Shown one piece after another: positions 35,762-44,504 of a stretch of 62,983 bases of DNA. Under the pieces are notes generated by a model. That model ran no database searches. It had not been told where the DNA came from and saw only the letters and a list, made by a program, of their open reading frames with translations. Where the stretch lies: positions 1 to 62,983 of the forward strand of contig CANHWG010000007.1 in assembly GCA_947464335.1 (NCBI GenBank), given 5' to 3'. The stretch comes from Flavobacteriaceae bacterium (GTDB lineage: Bacteria; Bacteroidota; Bacteroidia; Flavobacteriales; Flavobacteriaceae). The position numbers and the translations under genes are program-made. The first letter of the stretch is position 1. Every line of letters begins with the position of its first letter.

Positions 35762-36211
35762 TTACTGAAAGTAAACTTCCTCTTTATTCAAATAAGTTGT
35801 ATTTTCATAACTCCATTCTACAGAAATATCCCAAAGACCGTCAACCAGATTATATTTAGGTATGAGCAAATCTAAACTAGATAACGAAATTGGGATTTCA
35901 ATATCTAGTTTTTGGTTAGACGGTCTGTATAGGGATACTTTTCCCTTTATTTTTGAAAAGTCAAAGTGCTTCGGAAAACTAATAACTATACCTTGAGATG
36001 TTTGTACAAAACTTACTTTTTTACTCAAATTATTAGCATTATTTATTCTTTCAATAACAGTCTGAACCAATTTTTCTTTTTTATAATACTCTTTGGCTAC
36101 CAGTTCATTATCATACTTACTGTCTGATTGTACTTTAAATACAAAGTATAATATGAAACTCATAAATAAAATGAATGCGATTACAATACCTTTTCCCCAA
36201 TTAATTTTCAT
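35762..36211 (-). CDS. ccoH: FixH/CcoH family cbb3 assembly protein
   Basis: A 149-residue protein with one N-terminal membrane helix (GIVIAFILFMSFILYFVFKV) and a periplasmic beta-rich domain typical of FixH. The DNELVAKEYYKKE segment after the helix is a family feature. CcoH stabilises the cbb3 oxidase during assembly. Lies 16 nt after ccoG in the operon. Confidence 0.85.
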   Translation of the reverse strand: MKINWGKGIVIAFILFMSFILYFVFKVQSDSKYDNELVAKEYYKKEKLVQTVIERINNANNLSKKVSFVQTSQGIVISFPKHFDFSKIKGKVSLYRPSNQKLDIEIPISLSSLDLLIPKYNLVDGLWDISVEWSYENTTYLNKEEVYFQ

Positions 36212-36227
36212 GATACATTTTATCTTG

Positions 36228-37649
36228 TTAGTTAAAATTTCGTGGCCCTACAAAATTGGTAGTGGCCGTTTCTATTAATTTTTTGTTATTATAAACTTCT
36301 ATTTTTAATTCAACTTTTTCACCTTTCAGTTCATTTTCAAGAATTTTCACAAAAAAAGTTCCTTTACTAATTCCGTTTTTAGGTATTCTAGCATTCGGAC
36401 TACCTACCAACTTGACTTCTCCCTTTGGCTCTATTAATTTGAAAGTAACATTATTTAAATCTTTTTCGGTTTTATTTATAATATCGTAATTATAAATGTT
36501 ACTAATCTTGTTTCCATCATGCTGAAATAATTGACCTGGTGCATGTAAAATTGATGCTTCGACATCATTTCTCAAAAATAACATCCCGATAAAGACAAAA
36601 ATCAGAATTGCCAAAACTGCGATATACCCAATCATACGTGTCGTTAATTTAAAAGGTGCTTTTTTGACGATTTCATCTTCACTTGCATACCGAATCAATC
36701 CTTTTGGTAAACCTACTTTTTCCATGATTGTATCGCATTCATCAATACAAGCCGTACAATTAATACATTCTAATTGAGTTCCGTTGCGGATGTCAATTCC
36801 GGTTGGGCAAACATGAACACATACTTTACAATCAATGCAATCCCCGATACCAAGTGCTTTACGATCTTCATTTTTATTGAATTTAGCTCTACCCACTTCC
36901 CCTTCACCACGAACATGGTCATAAGCAACATTAATACTTTTATTGTCTAATAAAACACCTTGCATTCTTCCATATGGACAAGCAATGATACAAACCTGTT
37001 CTCTGAACCAGGCATAAATAAAATAAAACACAGCCGTAAAAATCAATAAAGCAATGAGAGTACTTGTATTATGAGTTGGTCCTTCTTTAACCAATTCTAA
37101 AACAGCATCGCTTCCTATTAGATAAGCCAAAAAAACATTAGCAATTATAAAAGAGATGATAAAAAAGACAACCCATTTACTTAAGCGTTTTCTAATTTTT
37201 TCGCCATCCCAAGCTTGATTAGAAAGTCGAATTTGTTGAGCTCTATCACCATCAATCCAAAACTCTATTCGACGAAAGACCATTTCCATAAAAATGGTTT
37301 GTGGACAAAACCAACCACAAAATATTCTTCCAAAAGCCACAGTAAATAAGGCCAACCCTACGACTCCAATAATCATTGAGATTACAAAAAGATGAAAGTC
37401 ATGTGGCCAAAACTGAAAACTAAAAATGTTAAAACGCCGGTCAATTACATTAAAAAGCAAGAACTGATTTCCGTTGATTTTTATAAACGGAGCTGATAAT
37501 AAAAATGCGAGTAAAAAATAACTTAGAATTTTGCGTTTGTTATAAAATGGTCCTGATGGAATTTTGGGATGAATGTATATCCTCTTTCCTTTGGCATCAA
37601 TAGTAGAAATACTATCTCTAAAACTCTCATCTGATACATTATTTTCCAT
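36228..37649 (-). CDS. ccoG: cbb3 oxidase accessory protein CcoG (FixG)
   Basis: A 473-residue membrane ferredoxin-like protein. An early CGWFCPQT motif lies in the membrane part, then two [4Fe-4S] motifs, CIDCKVCVHVCP and CINCTACIDEC, and a C-terminal Ig-like periplasmic domain (FixG_C). CcoG reduces Cu(II) to Cu(I) for the oxidase. Five membrane helices are visible. Confidence 0.94.
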   Translation of the reverse strand: MENNVSDESFRDSISTIDAKGKRIYIHPKIPSGPFYNKRKILSYFLLAFLLSAPFIKINGNQFLLFNVIDRRFNIFSFQFWPHDFHLFVISMIIGVVGLALFTVAFGRIFCGWFCPQTIFMEMVFRRIEFWIDGDRAQQIRLSNQAWDGEKIRKRLSKWVVFFIISFIIANVFLAYLIGSDAVLELVKEGPTHNTSTLIALLIFTAVFYFIYAWFREQVCIIACPYGRMQGVLLDNKSINVAYDHVRGEGEVGRAKFNKNEDRKALGIGDCIDCKVCVHVCPTGIDIRNGTQLECINCTACIDECDTIMEKVGLPKGLIRYASEDEIVKKAPFKLTTRMIGYIAVLAILIFVFIGMLFLRNDVEASILHAPGQLFQHDGNKISNIYNYDIINKTEKDLNNVTFKLIEPKGEVKLVGSPNARIPKNGISKGTFFVKILENELKGEKVELKIEVYNNKKLIETATTNFVGPRNFN

Positions 37650-37733
37650 TTTTTGCTTGAATCAAAAATTTAATTCCTTTTGTTTTGAATAGTTTAAAAC
37701 TTTTAAAATAATAATTTGGTTACGCTATGGTAG

Positions 37734-38702
37734 CTACTTTTTTTCAGCTTCATTTTTTTCGTCTTGGTTTGATTCTTTTTTTTCATTTTGCTGTTCTTTA
37801 TCAGAATTACTGTCTGGCGCTTCAGGTTCCTCCCATTCCACTCCTTCAGCAGGTTTTGCACCAGCAGGTTTTGTTCCTTGCAGACTTAACACATAACTAG
37901 CCACTTTTTGAACCTCGGCTGTACCTAGAGTTTTTGCCCAAGCTACCATAGTTGGATTATTTTTACTTCCTTCCGCAATTATTTTAAACACGTTTTTAAT
38001 TCCACCACCGTTAATCCAATATTCATCCGTTAAATTAGGTCCGACAACTCCACCTCCATCGGGCTTATGACAAGCGGCACAGGCATTGGTAAAGATTTCT
38101 TTTCCTTTGGCCAAACTACCCGCATCGGTTAACAACGTAACTTTATCTAATGTAATTTCTTCTTTAGGTGAAAGAAGTTTATTTTTCTCTATTTCTAAAT
38201 TGGCAGCAGCAACTTCTTGATCATACTCTTGTGCCTGATTATAATCGCCTGTTACATGAAATCTGACCAAATAAATTAGTCCAAAAATAATGGTGGCATA
38301 AAATAAGTTCACCCACCAAGGTGGCAATACATTATCCAATTCTTTGATGCCATCATAATCATGATTCAGTAAAACATCCGATTCTTGTTCAATTGATTTG
38401 GAACGCGTCATGCTGTCCATTAGTTTTTGAAACCATTTACTCTGGGTAAACGAAATTGTCTGAGCTTCTTCAATTTGTTTGCGTTGTTCATCTGTTAAAA
38501 GACTATTGGTAACACTGTCTACAGCACTTATCACAATTTCTATAGCTACCAATAAAAATAGGAAGACAACCAAAAACAAACTAACCATTGGATATTTAAT
38601 AAAAGCAGGATGATCTCCGGAGTCAATGAAATATTCCATGGCACCAAAAACAATGGCAAAAATCAATGGAACTCTAACGTATGATGGAATTAACTTTTTC
38701 AT
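37734..38702 (-). CDS. ccoP: cbb3 oxidase subunit III CcoP, single-haem form
   Basis: A 322-residue membrane cytochrome c. Two N-terminal helices, a FixP_N segment with LPPWWVNLFYATIIFG (~126-141), and one haem c motif CAACH (C208, C211, H212) with a likely Met252 ligand. Proteobacterial CcoP has two haems; only one is seen here, the usual Bacteroidota form. The C-terminus is a low-complexity Glu/Lys/Asn tail. Confidence 0.92.
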   Translation of the reverse strand: MKKLIPSYVRVPLIFAIVFGAMEYFIDSGDHPAFIKYPMVSLFLVVFLFLLVAIEIVISAVDSVTNSLLTDEQRKQIEEAQTISFTQSKWFQKLMDSMTRSKSIEQESDVLLNHDYDGIKELDNVLPPWWVNLFYATIIFGLIYLVRFHVTGDYNQAQEYDQEVAAANLEIEKNKLLSPKEEITLDKVTLLTDAGSLAKGKEIFTNACAACHKPDGGGVVGPNLTDEYWINGGGIKNVFKIIAEGSKNNPTMVAWAKTLGTAEVQKVASYVLSLQGTKPAGAKPAEGVEWEEPEAPDSNSDKEQQNEKKESNQDEKNEAEKK

Positions 38703-38727
38703 TTTATACTTTTTAAATTAGAATTAA

Positions 38728-38895
38728 TTAGTCTTCCAACGGAAGGTTACTTACTCTCTTAATAGTTTCTTTACTATAGGTGATTGCCCAGATGGTAAAT
38801 AATACAAACGCTGTAAAGAAAATCGACAATGAAATGATGGGGTAGATTTCTACTCCAGTAATGGTTTCTAAATTATGTTTAACAAATTTTAACAT
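38728..38895 (-). CDS. ccoQ: CcoQ-like small subunit, 55 residues
   Basis: An ATG at 38895, 5 nt after the ccoNO stop, opens a 55-codon frame with a single membrane helix (YPIISLSIFFTAFVLFTIWA) and a short basic tail. Its size, topology and place between ccoO and ccoP match CcoQ/FixQ, which stabilises the oxidase. Sequence conservation in this family is low, so the call rests on context. Confidence 0.75.
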   Translation of the reverse strand: MLKFVKHNLETITGVEIYPIISLSIFFTAFVLFTIWAITYSKETIKRVSNLPLED

Positions 38896-38900
38896 GGTAA

Positions 38901-41075
38901 TTACTTTTTAGATTTTACTTGAGTATCTGTTCCCAATCTTTGTAAATAAGCTATTAATGCAATGACTTCTCTATCTTTTAATGGAACGGCTGCTTCTTTA
39001 CCAAATGCTTTCTTAATTTCTTGATTTGCCAATAACTTGGTTTCAATTTTAGTTGCCTGAGCATCTGATGATTTAAGAGCATTAGCAATTTCTTCTGTAG
39101 AATAAGGTACACCAAGAGTTGCCATTACTTCCATCTTAGTTTGTAAGGTTGAATTGTCTAATTGATTTTTAATCAACCATTGATATCTTGGCATAATTGA
39201 ACCTGGAGAAATACTTTGTGGGTCATACATATGATTAAAATGCCAAACATCATCTCTACCTCCGTTGAAAGGTTTGCCTGGTACACCTTCTCTATGTAAA
39301 TCTGGTCCAGTTCTTTTTGAACCCCAAAGAAATGGATGATCATATACATACTCACCCGATTTTGAATAATCGCCATAACGTTCCACTTCGGAACGGAATG
39401 GTCTAATCATTTGAGAGTGACATCCAACACAACCTTCTCTTATATAGAGATCTCTACCTTGCAATTCAAGAGGTGTGTAGGGTTTTACCGCTGCAATTGT
39501 TGGTATATTTGATTTTACTAAAATAGTGGGCAGAATCTGAATTAAACCTCCAATTAATATTGCAACGGTTGTATAAACCATAAAACGAACTGGTTTTCTT
39601 TCTAACCAAGAATGCCATTTCTCTCCTTTTAAACGGTTAGGGCTAATATCCGATAAAGCTTGAGCTTCTGCTGGTTCATCTTCTATTGATGCACCTTGTT
39701 TTACTGTTTTAATTATATTGAATACTAAAACTATAATACCAATTAAATATAAAGTACCACCAATAGCACGCATCCAATACATTGGCATAATTTGCGTTAC
39801 TGTTTCTAAGAAGTTACCGTATTGTAAGGTGCCATCTGGCTTAAACTGTTTCCACATCGAAGCTTGTGTAAATCCAGCTACATACATTGGTAAGGCATAC
39901 AGAATGATTCCCAATGTGCCAATCCAAAAGTGGAAATTCGCTAACTTTTCTGAATATAATTTAGTTTTACTCATTCGTGGTATCAACCAATAGATCATAC
40001 CAAAAGAGAGAAATCCATTCCATGCCAAAGCCCCAACGTGAACGTGAGCAATAATCCAATCCGTAAAGTGTGCAATGGCATTTACATTTTTCAAAGAAAG
40101 CATCGGCCCTTCAAAAGTAGCCATCCCATAACCTGTAATAGCTACTACAAAGAATTTTAAAACTACATCCGTACGAACTTTATCCCAAACGCCTCTCAGT
40201 GTTAGTAAACCATTAATCATTCCACCCCAAGACGGTGCAATTAACATTATCGAAAAAACAACACCTAAATTTTGTGCCCAATCGGGTAAGGTAGAATATA
40301 ATAAATGATGCGGTCCAGCCCAAATATAAATGAATATTAACGACCAAAAGTGAATAATCGAAAGTCGATACGAGTACACCGGTCGATTGGCAACTTTAGG
40401 AACAAAATAATACATCATTCCTAAAAAAGGTGTCGTTAAAAAGAAGGCAACCGCATTATGTCCATACCACCATTGTACTAAAGCATCTTGTACTCCAGCA
40501 TAAACAGAGTAACTTTTTAAAGCAGAAACGGGTAATTCAAAACTATTAAAAATATGAAGTACTGCAACTGTGACGAAGGTGGCGATATAGAACCAAATAG
40601 CTACATAAATATGTCGTTCTCTTCTTTTGATGATTGTACCAATCATATTAATTCCAAAAACAACCCAAATTAATGCAATGGCAATATCTATTGGCCATTC
40701 TAATTCTGCGTATTCTTTAGAAGTTGTATATCCTAATGGTAATGTAATTGCAGCGGCAACTATTATTAATTGCCATCCCCAAAAATGGATTTTACTTAAT
40801 ACGTCGTTAAACATTCTTGCTTTAAGTAAACGTTGCATAGAGTAATATACTCCCGCAAACATTGCATTACCCACGAATGCAAAAATTACTGCATTGGTAT
40901 GTAACGGTCTGAGACGTCCAAAACTTAAAAAGGAAACTCCATTTGTCAGATTGGGAAATAAAAACATAAATGCTAATAAAAGCCCAACCAACATTCCTAC
41001 TACACCAAAAACAATACTGGCGTAAATGAAGTTCCTTACAATTTTGTTGTCATACTGAAATTGTTGCATTTCCAT
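38901..41075 (-). CDS. ccoNO: cbb3-type cytochrome c oxidase subunits I and II fused (CcoN-CcoO)
   Basis: A 724-residue fusion. The first ~480 residues are CcoN: twelve-helix haem-copper oxidase core with histidines in RPLHTNAVIF, WWYGHNAVAFF, WAGPHHLLYS and IIAHVHVGALAWNG. The rest is CcoO: a membrane anchor and one haem c site REGCVGCHSQMIRPF, followed by YSKSGEYVYDHPFLWGSKRT. It reduces O2 with high affinity and pumps protons. The fusion is typical of Bacteroidota. Confidence 0.95.
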   Translation of the reverse strand: MEMQQFQYDNKIVRNFIYASIVFGVVGMLVGLLLAFMFLFPNLTNGVSFLSFGRLRPLHTNAVIFAFVGNAMFAGVYYSMQRLLKARMFNDVLSKIHFWGWQLIIVAAAITLPLGYTTSKEYAELEWPIDIAIALIWVVFGINMIGTIIKRRERHIYVAIWFYIATFVTVAVLHIFNSFELPVSALKSYSVYAGVQDALVQWWYGHNAVAFFLTTPFLGMMYYFVPKVANRPVYSYRLSIIHFWSLIFIYIWAGPHHLLYSTLPDWAQNLGVVFSIMLIAPSWGGMINGLLTLRGVWDKVRTDVVLKFFVVAITGYGMATFEGPMLSLKNVNAIAHFTDWIIAHVHVGALAWNGFLSFGMIYWLIPRMSKTKLYSEKLANFHFWIGTLGIILYALPMYVAGFTQASMWKQFKPDGTLQYGNFLETVTQIMPMYWMRAIGGTLYLIGIIVLVFNIIKTVKQGASIEDEPAEAQALSDISPNRLKGEKWHSWLERKPVRFMVYTTVAILIGGLIQILPTILVKSNIPTIAAVKPYTPLELQGRDLYIREGCVGCHSQMIRPFRSEVERYGDYSKSGEYVYDHPFLWGSKRTGPDLHREGVPGKPFNGGRDDVWHFNHMYDPQSISPGSIMPRYQWLIKNQLDNSTLQTKMEVMATLGVPYSTEEIANALKSSDAQATKIETKLLANQEIKKAFGKEAAVPLKDREVIALIAYLQRLGTDTQVKSKK

Positions 41076-41077
41076 AA

Positions 41078-41272
41078 TTATACTTGTTTTTCTTCGGTTA
41101 TATTAATTTGATTTTTCTTAGTTTCTTTGATTAATTCATCATCAAAAAGCATTCGGACTGATGGGGTGTAATCGTCATCATACTGACCTCCTCGTACTGC
41201 TTTAATAAAAGCATAGAGAAAGAACACAGCAACTACAATACTTATCGAGATTAACATATAAATGACACTCAT
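41078..41272 (-). CDS. ccoS: cbb3 oxidase maturation protein CcoS
   Basis: A 64-residue protein with one N-terminal helix (IYMLISISIVVAVFFLYAFI) and the family's hydrophilic tail (AVRGGQYDDDYTPSVRMLFDD). CcoS is needed for haem and copper insertion. First gene of the cco transcript, 2 nt ahead of ccoNO, with the promoter and Fnr-like site immediately upstream. Confidence 0.93.
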   Translation of the reverse strand: MSVIYMLISISIVVAVFFLYAFIKAVRGGQYDDDYTPSVRMLFDDELIKETKKNQINITEEKQV

Positions 41273-41291
41273 ACCTCTATTTTGTGTTAGA

Positions 41292-41299
41292 CAAAGTTA
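41292..41299 (-). promoter_or_regulatory. -7 box of the cco operon
   Basis: The minus strand reads TAACTTTG, an exact TAnnTTTG match 19 nt before the ccoS ATG. Confidence 0.6.
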
Positions 41300-41321
41300 C
41301 TTAGGTGACAATTCTTAAAAT

Positions 41322-41335
41322 ATGACATTTATCAT
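41322..41335. promoter_or_regulatory. Fnr-like operator of the cco operon
   Basis: The plus strand reads ATGACATTTATCAT, a palindrome of the same type as those at 33277 and 43773. Exactly 22 nt separate it from the cco -7 box, as at hemN. Confidence 0.75.
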
Positions 41336-41344
41336 ACTTGCTTT

Positions 41345-43720
41345 TTATTTTTTATTGGCAAAAACAGTAGTCATTACCGTTACAAAACTTACAATTGTAA
41401 TTGTACTTAACGGCATAATAATAGCGGCAATTATAGGGAGTAAATTACCTGTAACTGCAAAACTCAATCCTACTACATTATATAGAAGTGATAACCCAAA
41501 ACTCATATAAATCGTTCGCATAGCATTTCTTGAATAGGTTAAAAAGAAGTCTATTCTTTTAAACTGACTTGCGTCTAAAATGCCATCACAAGCTGGAGAA
41601 AATACATTTACATTTTCGGAAATAGAAATCCCCACATTACTTTGAGCCAAGGCACCAGCATCATTTAATCCATCTCCAATCATCAACACATTCTTCCCTT
41701 GAACTTGCAGGTTCTCTATAAATTTCAATTTTTGTTCTGGTTTTTGATTGAAAACTAACAAAGTAGTTTTGGGTAGCATTTTTTCTAGAATTGCTCGTTC
41801 TCCCTCATTATCTCCCGATAAAATAATCAACTTGTATTTTTGAGATAAATTTTCAAACAATTGTTCCAAACCATCTCTGTATTGATTGTTAAAAACATAA
41901 CTTCCTTTATAAACTCCATTTATTTCAACATGAACCTTAGTTTTCTTATGAGTGTTCTCGCTGATGTGTTTCAAAAACTGAGACGAACCTAACTTAATGT
42001 TTCCTTCTTTGAACTCGGCATGAATTCCTTTTCCGATTATTTCTTCAAAATGAATAGGTTCTATTTTTTCTTGGACCGGAATAAAATCATACAATCGTCT
42101 ACTCAACGGATGGTTAGAACCTCGAAGCGCATTATGCAATAATTTGAATTCGATATCTTTTAAGTCAGTGCCTTCGTAACTAATCGCTGTTTTTTTATTT
42201 GTAGTAATGGTTCCCGTTTTATCAAATACAATCGTATCAACTTTTGCTAATTGTTCAACTACCAGAGTATTTTTCAAATAAAATTTTCTATTCCCTAAAA
42301 TTCTCAAAACATTTCCAAGTGTAAAGGGTGCTGTCAAAGCTAAAGCACATGGACAGGCCACTATTAGTATAGCGGTAAAGACATTAAACGCAGTAGCAAT
42401 ATCAATAAAAAACCAATAGAAAAGAGACCCAAATGCTAATAGTAAAAGTGCTGGAGTAAAATAATGGCTAATCGTATCTGTAATGTTTTTATGTTTTTGG
42501 TCTACTCGCTTTTGAAAAATAGCATTACTCCACAATTGCGTTAAATAACTTTGGGAAACCGAGAACAGTACTTCCATTTCAATAACTTTTCCCATTTGTT
42601 TGCCACCAGCGAATAGTTTATCACCTGATTTTTTTTCAATTGGCACCGCTTCACCAGTAACAAAACTATAGTCAATAGCTGCTTTTGATGAAATTAAAAT
42701 GCCATCAACAGGTAGTAATTCCTGATTTCTAATTAATAATCTATCGCCTTTTTTAATATCATACACTTGAATAGATTCTTCAATACCGTCAGAGGAGACT
42801 TTGGTAATAGCAATAGGGAAATAAGACTTATAGTCTCGTTCAAATGATAGAAAATCATAGGTTTTTTGTTGAAAAAGTTTGCCTAATAACATAAAGAAAA
42901 TCAAGCCGCACATACTATCAAAAAAACCTTGTCCATAATTAAATACTATATCGACAGTGCTTCTGATAAACATCACTATAATTCCTAAAGCAATAGGAAT
43001 TTCAATGTTCAACAAACCTTGATTAATACTTTTCCAGGCGGCAACATAATAGCCAGAAGCGGAGTAGAAAAATGCAGGTAAAGAAATTACAAAAATTAAA
43101 CCTCTAAAAAAATCTTTGTATTGGTCTATCCAAAATTCATTTACTTCAAAATATTCTGGAAAGGAAAGCAACATAATATTTCCAAAACAAAAGAATGCTA
43201 CACCAATTTTATAAATTAGAGAACGATCGATATTCTTTTTACCTTCATCAAAATTTTCTAAACTGATATAGGGTTCGTAGCCAATAGAGCAAAGCATTTC
43301 TACAATAGTTTGTAGTGATGTTTTGTCAGAGTCAAAGGTTATACGTACTTTCTTTTGAGGGAAATTTACTTGCGAAATGCTTATTCCTGATTGAAGCTTT
43401 TGTAGATTTTCCAAAATCCAAATACATGAGCTACAATGTATATGAGGAATGTAAAGTGAAACAATGTTTGTTTTATTTTCACTGAACTCCAAAAGTTTGT
43501 TAACAATACTTTCATTAGCTAAAAAATCATATTTACCTTGAATATCTTGTGGCGTCGCACCTGGTGCTGTTTGAAAATCATAATAACACGTTAAGTCGTT
43601 TTGGCTAAAGATTTCATAAACCGTCTTACAACCGTTGCAACAAAACTTTTTATCATCAAAAAGAATTTCATCTTTTAGTATGATTTCATTACCACAATGG
43701 AAACACTGTGATGTATTCAT
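41345..43720 (-). CDS. ccoI: Copper-transporting P-type ATPase CcoI (FixI)
   Basis: A 791-residue P1B ATPase. N-terminal cysteine-rich metal-binding part (CFHCGNE, FCCNGCKTVYE), an HMA domain with HCSSCIWILE, eight membrane helices with the CPC motif (VACPCALAL), the phosphorylation site DKTGTIT and the hinge GDGLNDAGAL. It supplies copper for the CcoN active site. It is transcribed divergently from fnr, from a promoter with the shared Fnr-like site. Confidence 0.94.
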   Translation of the reverse strand: MNTSQCFHCGNEIILKDEILFDDKKFCCNGCKTVYEIFSQNDLTCYYDFQTAPGATPQDIQGKYDFLANESIVNKLLEFSENKTNIVSLYIPHIHCSSCIWILENLQKLQSGISISQVNFPQKKVRITFDSDKTSLQTIVEMLCSIGYEPYISLENFDEGKKNIDRSLIYKIGVAFFCFGNIMLLSFPEYFEVNEFWIDQYKDFFRGLIFVISLPAFFYSASGYYVAAWKSINQGLLNIEIPIALGIIVMFIRSTVDIVFNYGQGFFDSMCGLIFFMLLGKLFQQKTYDFLSFERDYKSYFPIAITKVSSDGIEESIQVYDIKKGDRLLIRNQELLPVDGILISSKAAIDYSFVTGEAVPIEKKSGDKLFAGGKQMGKVIEMEVLFSVSQSYLTQLWSNAIFQKRVDQKHKNITDTISHYFTPALLLLAFGSLFYWFFIDIATAFNVFTAILIVACPCALALTAPFTLGNVLRILGNRKFYLKNTLVVEQLAKVDTIVFDKTGTITTNKKTAISYEGTDLKDIEFKLLHNALRGSNHPLSRRLYDFIPVQEKIEPIHFEEIIGKGIHAEFKEGNIKLGSSQFLKHISENTHKKTKVHVEINGVYKGSYVFNNQYRDGLEQLFENLSQKYKLIILSGDNEGERAILEKMLPKTTLLVFNQKPEQKLKFIENLQVQGKNVLMIGDGLNDAGALAQSNVGISISENVNVFSPACDGILDASQFKRIDFFLTYSRNAMRTIYMSFGLSLLYNVVGLSFAVTGNLLPIIAAIIMPLSTITIVSFVTVMTTVFANKK

Positions 43721-43742
43721 AATTTGCTCATTTTACCTTTGA

Positions 43743-43750
43743 CAAAGGTT
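43743..43750 (-). promoter_or_regulatory. -7 box of ccoI (one mismatch)
   Basis: The minus strand reads AACCTTTG, one base off TAnnTTTG, 22 nt from the Fnr-like palindrome and 22 nt before the ccoI ATG. Confidence 0.5.
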
Positions 43751-43772
43751 GAACAATAGTTAAAATTAAAAT

Positions 43773-43786
43773 ATGATAATTGTCAT
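43773..43786. promoter_or_regulatory. Shared Fnr-like operator between ccoI and fnr
   Basis: ATGATAATTGTCAT. It is 22 nt from the ccoI -7 box (activator geometry) but only 8 nt from the fnr -7 box, a position overlapping the RNA-polymerase footprint, which predicts repression of fnr by its own product. Confidence 0.72.
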
Positions 43787-43794
43787 ACATTGAA

Positions 43795-43802
43795 TATATT
43801 TG
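43795..43802 (+). promoter_or_regulatory. -7 box of the fnr-like gene
   Basis: TATATTTG, an exact match, 21 nt before the ATG at 43824. Confidence 0.6.
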
Positions 43803-43823
43803 TAAAGCTAAAAATTTAGGGTA

Positions 43824-44504
43824 ATGAGTAAATGTGAACAGTGTATTGTTAGGCAGTTTAGTTCTCTAAAAGCTTTGGGAAAAGAGGAGTTACTCAAAAT
43901 GGCCGAATGCAAAACGTCCTATTCTATCAAAAAAGGGGAATCTATTTTTGAGGAAGGCGAAATTACTAACGGTATTTACTGTATTAAAGATGGCGTTTGT
44001 AAACTCTCTAAACTGAGTTCTAATGGTAAAGATCAAATTGTCAAACTCGTAAAACCTGGCGAATTATTGGGTCAACATTCTATGATTAGCGATGAACCCG
44101 CAAATCTTAGTGCAGTAGCACTAGAAAATATGGAAGTCTGCTTTATTCCCAAAACCGAAATTATGCAGTTCTTCACTCAAAATAATAACTTTTCGATGAA
44201 TGTTATGAAAAGCATTTGCGGCGATTTAAAAGAGGCCGATCATCATATGGTAGCAATAGCGCAAAAAAGCGTAAAAGAACGACTAGCTGGAACCCTACTT
44301 TATTTAGAGGAAACCTTCGGAACCGATTCTAATGGCTTTTTACGTCTTCAACTTTCAAGAGAAGAATTGGCCGGAATGATTGGTACTGCAACTGAAAGTT
44401 GTATTCGACTTCTATCTGAATTAAATAAAAGTGAATTGATTGAATTAGTTGGAAAAAAAATTAAAATTAAAGATAAATCCAAACTCCAACGTCTTTCTAA
44501 TTAG
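43824..44504 (+). CDS. Crp/Fnr-family oxygen-responsive regulator
   Basis: A 226-residue regulator: cyclic-nucleotide-like barrel (~20-120), dimerisation helix, and C-terminal HTH (~178-205, LSREELAGMIG then TATESCIRLLSEL). Cysteines C4 and C7 (CEQC) with C29 and possibly C106 recall the Fe-S ligands of E. coli FNR, so direct oxygen sensing is plausible. In the recognition helix E191 and R195 align with FNR E209 and R213, but FNR S212 is replaced by I194. That change may explain an ATGAT rather than TTGAT half-site. It converges with the permease gene, overlapping by 4 bp. Confidence 0.9.
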   Translation: MSKCEQCIVRQFSSLKALGKEELLKMAECKTSYSIKKGESIFEEGEITNGIYCIKDGVCKLSKLSSNGKDQIVKLVKPGELLGQHSMISDEPANLSAVALENMEVCFIPKTEIMQFFTQNNNFSMNVMKSICGDLKEADHHMVAIAQKSVKERLAGTLLYLEETFGTDSNGFLRLQLSREELAGMIGTATESCIRLLSELNKSELIELVGKKIKIKDKSKLQRLSN

